A DNA stretch of 64,000 bases from JAWMQL01 sp033283165 (GTDB lineage: Bacteria > Pseudomonadota > Gammaproteobacteria > Pseudomonadales > Halieaceae), in assembly GCA_033283165.1 (NCBI GenBank), contig JAWMQL010000002.1, positions 744,001 to 808,000 on the forward strand, given 5' to 3'. This document shows, in pieces, positions 58,221-64,000 of this stretch (position 1 is the stretch's first letter; each line of letters starts with the position of its first letter). Below the pieces are notes generated by a model. It was not told the origin of the DNA and did no database searches. It was given only the letters and a program-made list of their open reading frames with translations. Both the position numbers and the translations under genes were made by a program.

Positions 58221-58556
58221 GGAGCGCTGCGCCGCCGGCAGCGGCGCTGCCGGCGGCTCGCAAAACTCCGCTGTGCGGGCCGGTTGCAGCCCGGTCTGTA
58301 CTGTCTCGGAGTGCCTGATGACAGCATCCCCTGTTGCTTATTCAATGATCTGAGCCTCGATGCCGGCCTCACGACCGGCCACCGGCTCGCGGTGGGTAGC
58401 GCCCCGGGGCGCTGAAAGGCGTCCATTATTAATCAAGGATTGGTCAAAAATCCACCCCCATACGCTCGTATAGTGAAACCCCGTCAGCCCGGTTCAGATC
58501 GTCATCCCAGGCCCAATTCGGATATAATCCGCTTTTTGATCAAGGACTTATCCCTT
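58221..58556. other. 336-bp divergent region between the GT4 gene and rfbA
   Basis: No gene was recognised here. It contains a 16-bp perfect palindrome agcgccccggggcgct at 58398-58413, a GC-rich hairpin (gccggcc/ggccggt type) near 58363-58380, an AT-rich stretch around 58426-58450 and a consensus -10 box for rfbA. The minus-strand frame of the GT4 gene stays open back to 58338 but has no usual start codon. Confidence 0.6.
58523..58528 (+). promoter_or_regulatory. Putative -10 box of the rfbA-rfbC promoter
   Basis: TATAAT in cggatataatccg, 29 bp before the rfbA ATG. No good -35 was found at 16-18 bp upstream, so an activator or a weak promoter is possible. Confidence 0.45.
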
Positions 58557-59462
58557 ATGTCGCCAATCGCCTACAAGGGCATCATCCTCGCCGGCGGATC
58601 GGGCACCCGCCTGCACCCCCTGACCAGCACCGTCAGCAAGCAGCTCATGCCGGTGTACGACAAGCCCATGATCTACTACCCCCTGGCCACCCTGATGCTG
58701 GCGGGCATTCGCGATATCCTCATCATCACCACCCCCCGTGACCAGGCCGCGTTTTCCGACCTGCTGGGGGACGGGTCCCAGTGGGGGGTCAACCTGGCCT
58801 ATACGGTGCAACCGAGTCCGGACGGACTGGCCCAGGCCTTTCTGCTGGGCGCGGATTTCATCGGCACCTCCCCCGCCGCGCTGGTGCTGGGGGACAATAT
58901 CTTCTACGGCGGCGGTTTCAGCAGGAAGTTGAAGAGTGCCGCCAGCCGCGAGCGCGGCGCCTCGGTATTCGCCTACTACGTGCACGACCCCGAGCGTTAC
59001 GGCGTGGTCAGCTTCGATGCCGACGGGGTGGCGGTGGACATCGAGGAAAAACCGGCGCGGCCCAGGTCCCATTACGCGGTCACCGGCCTGTACTTCTACG
59101 ATAACGACGTGGTGGATATCGCCCGCAGCATCCGGCCCTCCAGCCGCGGTGAGCTGGAAATCACCGACGTGAACAAGGTCTACCTGGAGCGCGGCGACCT
59201 GCAGGTGGAAGTGATGAGCCGTGGCACCGCCTGGCTGGACACCGGTACCCACAACTCCCTGATCGACGCCGCCAATTTCATCCGCGTGGTGGAGGAGCGG
59301 CAGGGCCTGAAAGTAGCCTGCCCGGAAGAGGTCGCCTACCGCATGGGCTACATCAGCGCCGAGGACCTGCTGGCCCTGGCCGAGCCGCTGGAGAAAAGCG
59401 GCTACGGCCTGTACCTGCGCAATCTCCTCAACGACGACGGCGTGGTCTACGATGAAGTTTGA
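58557..59462 (+). CDS. rfbA: Glucose-1-phosphate thymidylyltransferase
   Basis: 301 residues from the ATG at 58557 with AAGGA upstream. The nucleotide-binding signature is GIILAGGSGTRLHPLTSTVSKQLMPVYDKPMIYYPLATLMLAGI. NIFYGGGFSRKL, DIEEKPARPRSHYAVTGLYFYDNDVVDIA and EITDVNKVYLERG complete the RmlA family pattern. It makes dTDP-glucose from dTTP and glucose 1-phosphate, the first step to dTDP-L-rhamnose. It overlaps rfbC by 11 bp. Confidence 0.97.
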   Translation: MSPIAYKGIILAGGSGTRLHPLTSTVSKQLMPVYDKPMIYYPLATLMLAGIRDILIITTPRDQAAFSDLLGDGSQWGVNLAYTVQPSPDGLAQAFLLGADFIGTSPAALVLGDNIFYGGGFSRKLKSAASRERGASVFAYYVHDPERYGVVSFDADGVAVDIEEKPARPRSHYAVTGLYFYDNDVVDIARSIRPSSRGELEITDVNKVYLERGDLQVEVMSRGTAWLDTGTHNSLIDAANFIRVVEERQGLKVACPEEVAYRMGYISAEDLLALAEPLEKSGYGLYLRNLLNDDGVVYDEV

Positions 59463-60000
59463 AACCACCTGCCTGCGGGACCTGTACCTGCTGCAGCCGC
59501 GGGTATTCGGCGACCAGCGCGGGTTCTTCCTGGAGAGCTGGAACGAGGCTACCTTCCGCGAAGCGGGCTTCGACCTCCGGTTCGTGCAGGACAACCACAG
59601 CCGCTCCGCCCGCGGCATCCTGCGCGGGCTGCACTACCAGACCGAGCACACCCAGGGCAAACTGGTGCGGGTCAGCGCCGGCGAGGTGTTCGACGTGGCG
59701 GTCGACCTGCGCCGTTCCTCCCCCAGCTTCGGGCAGTGGTACGGGGTCACGCTGAGCGGGGAAAACCACCGCATGCTGTGGGTCCCGCCCGGTTTCGCCC
59801 ACGGCTTCTACGTGACTTCGGACCACGCCGACTTCATGTACAAGTGCACCGATATCTATCACCCGGACAGCGAGGTCACCCTGGCCTGGGACGACCCGGA
59901 GCTGGGCATCGAGTGGCCCCTGGTCAGCGGCGAGCCACCGCAACTGTCCGCCAAGGACCAGGCCGGCCTGCCCCTGTCGGAAGCCCCCCTGTTCGACTGA
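59452..60000 (+). CDS. rfbC: dTDP-4-dehydrorhamnose 3,5-epimerase
   Basis: 182 residues, the usual RmlC size. The cupin-type epimerase carries FGDQRGFFLESWNE, FVQDNHSRSARGILRGLHYQ with the catalytic histidine in GLHYQ, GEVFDVAVDLRRSSPSFGQW, and LWVPPGFAHGFYV with the acid tyrosine nearby in FMYKCTD. It epimerises C3 and C5 of dTDP-4-keto-6-deoxyglucose. The start lies within the end of rfbA, so the two are co-translated. An inverted-repeat element follows the stop. Confidence 0.97.
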   Translation: MKFETTCLRDLYLLQPRVFGDQRGFFLESWNEATFREAGFDLRFVQDNHSRSARGILRGLHYQTEHTQGKLVRVSAGEVFDVAVDLRRSSPSFGQWYGVTLSGENHRMLWVPPGFAHGFYVTSDHADFMYKCTDIYHPDSEVTLAWDDPELGIEWPLVSGEPPQLSAKDQAGLPLSEAPLFD

Positions 60001-60020
60001 GCGGACCACCGCTGCCCGGG

Positions 60021-60146
60021 CTCCCGGAGAGGGCCAGCCACCCGTGTCGCTGACACGCTAAAAGCGTGCCATCCATGGCGCGCTCGAGGCCGGCCGTCCA
60101 TGGCCGGCCACGGTCCACGACACGGGTAGCTGGCCCTCTCCCGCAG
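60021..60146. repeat. 126-bp nested inverted-repeat element between convergent rfbC and rfbB
   Basis: Outer arms 60026-60049 and 60118-60141 pair at 23 of 24 positions, with partial pairing for six more bases outward. The 68-bp interior holds two further hairpins. One is cacgct/agcgtg at 60054-60068. The other is ggccggcc twice around gtccat near 60089-60110. It may be a double terminator, a REP/BIME-like unit or a small non-autonomous (MITE-like) element. No transposase is nearby. Confidence 0.75.
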
Positions 60147-60168
60147 TATCAGGAATCTCTCGGTCCGC

Positions 60169-61236
60169 TCAATCGGGCAGCAGCGGCCGCCACCAGTCCT
60201 CGTTCGCCAGGTACCAGTCGACGGTTTTCGCCAGGCCGGACTCGAAGCTCTCCTGTGGCGCGTAGCCCAGCTCGCCGCTGATCTTGCCGGCGTCGATGGC
60301 GTAGCGCCAGTCGTGGCCGGCGCGATCGGTGACGAACTCGATCAGGTCCGCGGCGCTGCCACCGCGGGCCGGCGGCGCGGCGGGAAAGCGTGCCGCCAGG
60401 GTGGGATCAGCCGCAAAGCGCTCATCCAGCTGCTGACACAGCAGGCGCACGATATCGAGGTTGTTCCACTCGTTGTTGCCGCCGATATTGTAGGTCTCAC
60501 CGACCTTGCCGTCGTTGATGACCAGCTCGATCCCGCGGCAGTGATCCGCCACGTAGAGCCAGTCACGGATGTTGCTGCCGTCGCCGTAGATGGGCAGCGG
60601 CAGGCCGCGCAGAACGTTGGTCAGGCACAGGGGGATCAGCTTTTCCGGGAAGTGATACGGACCGTAGTTGTTGGAACAGTTGCTGGTGGTGACCTGCAGG
60701 CCGTAGGTGTGCAGGTAGGCCCGCACCAGGTGGTCCGAGGCCGCCTTGCTCGCCGAGTAGGGCGAATTGGGTTCGTACTGCCGGGTTTCCTGAAAGGCCG
60801 GGTCATCCGGCGCCAGGGACCCGTAGACCTCGTCGGTGGAGACGTGATGAAAGCGGTGCGGCTGCGCCTGGCCGGCGCCGAGCCAGTGCTCCCGGGCGGC
60901 CTTCAGCAGGCTGTGGGTGCCGCCGATATTGGTGTCGATAAAGGCGTCCGGGCCGGTGATGGAGCGGTCCACGTGGCTCTCGGCGGCAAAATGTACCAGG
61001 GTATCCACCCGGTGTTGGCGCAGGGTCGCGAGCACCGCGTCGAAGTCGCGGATATCGGCGTGTACGAAGTGAAACGCCGGGTGCTGTTCCAGTGCCGCCA
61101 GGTTAGCCCGGTTGCCGGCGTAGGTCAGGGCGTCGTACGCCACGATGCGATCGTCCGGGTAACGCCCGGCCCAGTAGTGCACGAAATTGGCGCCGATAAA
61201 CCCGGCGGCACCGGTCACCAGCAGGGACCTAGGCAT
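60169..61236 (-). CDS. rfbB: dTDP-glucose 4,6-dehydratase
   Basis: 355 residues. The short-chain dehydrogenase fold begins SLLVTGAAGFIGANFVHYW with G-x-x-G-x-x-G. The catalytic D-E pair is in HVSTDEVYGSL, Y-x-x-x-K is in SPYSASKAASDHLVRAY, and TNCSNNYGP-type sequence is present as TTSNCSNNYGPYHFPEKLIP. It converts dTDP-glucose to dTDP-4-keto-6-deoxyglucose with bound NAD. It overlaps the end of rfbD by 8 bp and is the second gene of a minus-strand rfbD-rfbB pair facing rfbA-rfbC. Confidence 0.97.
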   Translation of the reverse strand: MPRSLLVTGAAGFIGANFVHYWAGRYPDDRIVAYDALTYAGNRANLAALEQHPAFHFVHADIRDFDAVLATLRQHRVDTLVHFAAESHVDRSITGPDAFIDTNIGGTHSLLKAAREHWLGAGQAQPHRFHHVSTDEVYGSLAPDDPAFQETRQYEPNSPYSASKAASDHLVRAYLHTYGLQVTTSNCSNNYGPYHFPEKLIPLCLTNVLRGLPLPIYGDGSNIRDWLYVADHCRGIELVINDGKVGETYNIGGNNEWNNLDIVRLLCQQLDERFAADPTLAARFPAAPPARGGSAADLIEFVTDRAGHDWRYAIDAGKISGELGYAPQESFESGLAKTVDWYLANEDWWRPLLPD

Positions 61237-62110
61237 GGTTCTGTTCCTTCAGCTCTTCAAGCATCGCCCGCAACTGGCTGCGCCAGTGGGTCCCGGTCAG
61301 GCCCAATGCCTGCCAGCTGGATTCCTTGGCCAGCACGCTGTAGGCGGGCCGCTGTGCCGGGGTCGGGTAATCGGCGCTGGTAATGGGGTGCACCGGCAGC
61401 GACCGCTCCAGCAGGCCCAGGGCCAGGGCCTCGTCGCGTATCGCCAGGGCGAAATCGTACCAGCTGCAAACCCCGGCATCGCTCCAGTGCAGGATGCCCG
61501 AGACAGCGGGGTTTTCTGCCGCCACCCACAGCGCCTGGGCCAGGCCCCGCGCCCAGGTCGGCGTGCCGACCTGGTCGGCCACCACTGCCAGGGAGTCCCG
61601 CTCGGCCATCAGGCGCAGCATGGTTTTGACGAAGTTGCCGCCGTGGCGGGAGTAAACCCAGCCGGTGCGCAGGATCAGGGCCTGCGGCTGTTGTTCCCGC
61701 ACCGCCAGTTCGCCGGCAAGCTTGCTCTTGCCGTAGACGCCGAGTGGTGCGGTGGGAGCGTCGGGTGTATAGGGACTGCCACTGCGGCCGTCGAATACGA
61801 AATCCGTGGACACATGCAGCAGGCGCGCACCCAGTTCACTGCAAGCGCGGGCCAGGTGGGCCGGGCCCTCGGCATTGATCCGGAACGCCTGCTGCTCGTT
61901 TTTCTCCGCGGCGTCCACCGCGGTGTAGGCGGCGGCGTTGATAACCAGTTCGGGAGCCAGCTCGGACAGGCGGGTGGCTACCGCTTCGGGATCCGACACA
62001 TCCAGGTCAGCCCGGGTCAGCGCAATGCAGTCGAACGCGGCTGGCGCGGTGGTGCAGAGCTCCCTGCCGAGCTGTCCCGCGGCACCGGTGATTATTACCC
62101 TTGTTCCCAA
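61229..62110 (-). CDS. rfbD: dTDP-4-dehydrorhamnose reductase
   Basis: 293 residues from a TTG at 62108-62110 preceded by a GGGGAAGGGG-like site; no ATG fits the N-terminus. VIITGAAGQLGRELCTTAP is the NADPH fold. LVINAAAYTAVDAAEKNEQQAFRINAEGPAHLA, HVSTDFVFDG and APLGVYGKSKLAGELAV (Y-x-x-x-K) are RmlD hallmarks, and LRTGWVYSRHGGNFVKTML follows. It completes dTDP-L-rhamnose. It is 75 bp from the divergent GT-C-like gene. Confidence 0.96.
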   Translation of the reverse strand: MGTRVIITGAAGQLGRELCTTAPAAFDCIALTRADLDVSDPEAVATRLSELAPELVINAAAYTAVDAAEKNEQQAFRINAEGPAHLARACSELGARLLHVSTDFVFDGRSGSPYTPDAPTAPLGVYGKSKLAGELAVREQQPQALILRTGWVYSRHGGNFVKTMLRLMAERDSLAVVADQVGTPTWARGLAQALWVAAENPAVSGILHWSDAGVCSWYDFALAIRDEALALGLLERSLPVHPITSADYPTPAQRPAYSVLAKESSWQALGLTGTHWRSQLRAMLEELKEQNHA

Positions 62111-62185
62111 ATCCCCTTCCCCGAGTAAACCTGTGCCCTGTCTGGCGCCGGCATCCGACGAACGTTAGACTACCGCTAAAATCGA

Positions 62186-63736
62186 GTGCATTGCGTGCGA
62201 GCAGACCCGTCAGCCAACCAGCCACCCCCGACCTCCCGGGGGGCCATAGACTATCGCCTGGTATTCGCCGCCAGCCTGCTGCTGTCACTGTGGCTGATGT
62301 TCCTCGATCCCATTATCAACCGGGACGCTATCATATACCTGCGCGCCGCCGAAGCCTACCTGGAGCAGGGTTTCGCCGCCAGCCAGGCGATGTTCGGCCG
62401 CCCCTTCCTGTCAGTCGCCATCGGCCACCTGCACCAGCTGACCGGACTGCCACTGCAGTACGCCGGCCTTGCTATCACCAGCCTGTCCTACGCTGTCATG
62501 TGCTCCGGCTTCGTGGTCGTGGTGCGGCTGCTGGGTGGCGACCGCCGGACCCAGTGGCTGGCCGCCGCGGTCATCCTGTTCCATCCCATGATCAACGAAT
62601 ATCGCAGCGCCATCATGCGCGACCCCCTCTACTGGGCCTTCATGATCATGGCGTTCCGCCAGTTGCTGCTGTATGCCAGGGAACCCACGGTACGCCATCA
62701 GCTGGGCTGGTTCTGCTGGGTGATGCTGGCCACCCTGGTCCGTTTCGAAGGCGCCCTGTTCGCCGCCCTGGCACCGCTGGGCCTGCTGCTGGTGGGCGAA
62801 CCGGGGCGGCGGCTCAAGCGCAGCGGCCGCCTGTTGCTGCTGCCCCTGTCCGCCCTGGCCGCAGCGGTGGTAGGGGTGCTGTATTACCAGCTGGTCATGG
62901 CGCCCGGCAGCCGCCTGTTTCCCGCCATCGGCCAGCACCTCAGGCGGCTGGCCAACTTCCCGGCCGAGTTTGCCGACCTGGCCCAGGGGACCGGCCAGGC
63001 TCTGCTGGAATTCACCGCGCGGGACGACGCCGGCTGGGCGGTCGTCGCCGGACTGGCAGCCATCCTGCTGGTCAATATCTGCCGGGCCCTGACCTGGCCC
63101 TATGTCATCCTGTTGCTGTGGGGCCGCGGCCGCGGCCTGCTGGACCGCCTGGCACCACAGGACCGCAGACTGCTCAACCTGCACCTGCTGATCGCCCTGT
63201 CCTACCTGGCCCTGTTCACCCTGGGCAACCGCTTCATGCTGGAGCGGTACAGCGGCATCATCACCCTGTTTATCCTGCCCTACGTGGTGTTCCTGCTGAA
63301 CAGCATCTGGCCCATGGGCCGGCGCCAGCTGGGCCGCGCCCTGGTGCTCCTGTTGCTGTTCGGCATGGCCGCCGACAGCCTCTACAACGGCGGTTACAAG
63401 AAGCAATTCGTCCAGGATGCCGCCACCTGGATACGCGAAAATACGGATGAAAATGCCAGCCTGATGTCGAACCATCTGTACGTGGCCTATTTCTCCCGCC
63501 GGAAGTTCGACTGGAGTACCTGGCGCGCCTACGATTTCACCATCCAGGACCTGCGCAGGCGGCCGGAGCTGTGGCGCAACTGCGACTACCTGGTGTTCCA
63601 GGTCAAGGCCGAGGCGGAACCGGAGTGGGCACAGTTCCTGGCGGATTTCGGCCTGTCCGAACTGACCTCCTTCGACGGCCCCTGGGAGCGGCGCCTGGCC
63701 CTGGTCCGGGTGCGGCCGGGTTCGGACTCACCGTGA
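62186..63736 (+). CDS. Polytopic membrane protein, GT-C glycosyltransferase-like (ArnT/PMT-related)
   Basis: 516 residues from a GTG at 62186 (GTG 62195 also possible). About ten TM helices span residues 22-395, then a soluble C-terminal domain of about 115 residues. The first periplasmic loop starts FLDPIINRDAIIYLRAAEAYLEQGF, with the acidic D-x-x-x-Y arrangement typical of GT-C enzymes that use polyprenyl-phosphate sugars. Later MRDPLYWAFMIMAF and LERYSGIITLFILPY fit the same family. It probably adds a sugar or modifies lipid A/core at the periplasmic face; donor and acceptor are unknown. Its stop overlaps the next start (GTGA). Confidence 0.78.
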   Translation: MHCVRADPSANQPPPTSRGAIDYRLVFAASLLLSLWLMFLDPIINRDAIIYLRAAEAYLEQGFAASQAMFGRPFLSVAIGHLHQLTGLPLQYAGLAITSLSYAVMCSGFVVVVRLLGGDRRTQWLAAAVILFHPMINEYRSAIMRDPLYWAFMIMAFRQLLLYAREPTVRHQLGWFCWVMLATLVRFEGALFAALAPLGLLLVGEPGRRLKRSGRLLLLPLSALAAAVVGVLYYQLVMAPGSRLFPAIGQHLRRLANFPAEFADLAQGTGQALLEFTARDDAGWAVVAGLAAILLVNICRALTWPYVILLLWGRGRGLLDRLAPQDRRLLNLHLLIALSYLALFTLGNRFMLERYSGIITLFILPYVVFLLNSIWPMGRRQLGRALVLLLLFGMAADSLYNGGYKKQFVQDAATWIRENTDENASLMSNHLYVAYFSRRKFDWSTWRAYDFTIQDLRRRPELWRNCDYLVFQVKAEAEPEWAQFLADFGLSELTSFDGPWERRLALVRVRPGSDSP

Positions 63737-64000
63737 CCAGGCCCTCCGCCGGAGAACTGGGGGACCTGGCGCCGGAGCTGAGCGGCAACAACCCGCCCGG
63801 CGGCTGGCAACTGGTGGCCAGCTCAGCCGGCGCCCGGGTCCTGAAGCACGCCGAATGGGCTGTCTTTTACAAGGAGTTCCTGCCCCGCGGGCCGCTGGAA
63901 AGGCTCAAGTCACTGGCCCGTGGCAGCCGTGCGACCCGCGCCCGCCTGGGTAGCGAGGCCCTGTTGTACGCCGGCTTCGAAGCCCCGACCAACCTGGCCT
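63733..64000 (+). CDS. Lipopolysaccharide kinase-like (InaA/WaaP-type) protein, cut at the right edge
   Basis: 89 residues are visible from a GTG at 63733 that overlaps the previous stop; the rest lies outside the window. After an N-terminal lead (GWQLVASSAGARVLKHAEWAVFYKEFLPRG) comes PLERLKSLARGSRATRARLGSEALLYAGFEAPTNL. The YKEF lysine and the later S-E-A-x-x-L segment fit the kinase-fold lysine and alpha-C glutamate of the LPS kinase family. Such enzymes phosphorylate heptose or Kdo in the LPS core, consistent with the waaA-hldE neighbourhood. Assignment is limited by the short visible part. Confidence 0.65.
   Translation, partial: MTRPSAGELGDLAPELSGNNPPGGWQLVASSAGARVLKHAEWAVFYKEFLPRGPLERLKSLARGSRATRARLGSEALLYAGFEAPTNLA

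Noticed and set aside
62101..63450. A 449-codon plus-strand frame overlapping the GT-C-like gene
   Set aside because: The other frame has a coherent series of TM helices and family motifs, while this one is Pro/Arg/Gly-rich without structure.

Overview
The window reads as a high-GC, gene-dense chromosome segment of a marine-type gammaproteobacterium. The best fit is something near Halieaceae/Cellvibrionales. This is inferred from gene content: parE-cpdA-yqiB next to tolC, waaA and hldE in one LPS-core neighbourhood, a SelD fused to an NADH-dehydrogenase-like domain, and a TonB-dependent receptor of the Xanthomonas/Caulobacter type with SapC and tryptophan halogenases. No rRNA, tRNA, IS element, prophage or CRISPR array was seen. 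Both ends cut a gene: a GNAT acetyltransferase at the left and an LPS-kinase-like gene at the right.

Region by region: 1-5.1 kb is a minus-strand run rdgC - mnmH - selD - ArsC-like phosphatase, a selenium/tRNA-selenouridine block. 5.2-10.8 kb holds a KstD-like flavoprotein, a VOC protein, a partner-switching pair (membrane PP2C phosphatase/kinase plus STAS protein) and a glutamine amidotransferase. 11.0-18.1 kb carries a coupled three-gene envelope unit (retropepsin-like lipoprotein, inactive transglutaminase with 7 TM helices, ATP-grasp ligase). It is followed by a sulfatase overlapping an octaheme TPR cytochrome. 18.1-22.5 kb has a steroid 5-alpha-reductase-like protein, an alpha/beta hydrolase, YceI, MscS and a TauE-type permease.

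22.5-44.5 kb is a beta-glucan (laminarin-like) utilisation locus. It contains a secreted malectin-GH16 endoglucanase, a LytS/LytTR two-component system, a CBM9-like secreted protein and a large TonB-dependent receptor. Downstream of the receptor are two flavin-dependent halogenases, SapC and a cupin_8/JmjC-like protein. A divergent operon holds GH3, sugar porter, GH3, glucokinase, GPH transporter and a TIM-barrel isomerase, closed by a strong terminator. The likely flow is: GH16 cuts glucan outside, the receptor imports oligosaccharides, GH3 enzymes release glucose, MFS carriers move sugars across the inner membrane, and Glk phosphorylates glucose. The halogenase/SapC/cupin set is the unexplained part.

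44.7-64 kb is housekeeping and surface polysaccharide: parE, cpdA, yqiB, tolC, waaA, an FAD oxidoreductase/aldo-keto reductase pair and hldE. Then come a methyltransferase and a glycosyltransferase-methyltransferase-alpha/alpha-barrel cassette. The four dTDP-rhamnose genes lie in two convergent pairs, separated by a 126-bp nested inverted repeat. A GT-C-like membrane protein and an LPS-kinase-like gene end the window.

Starts were chosen by eye from ribosome-binding sites and family N-termini. No alignment or database search was run.
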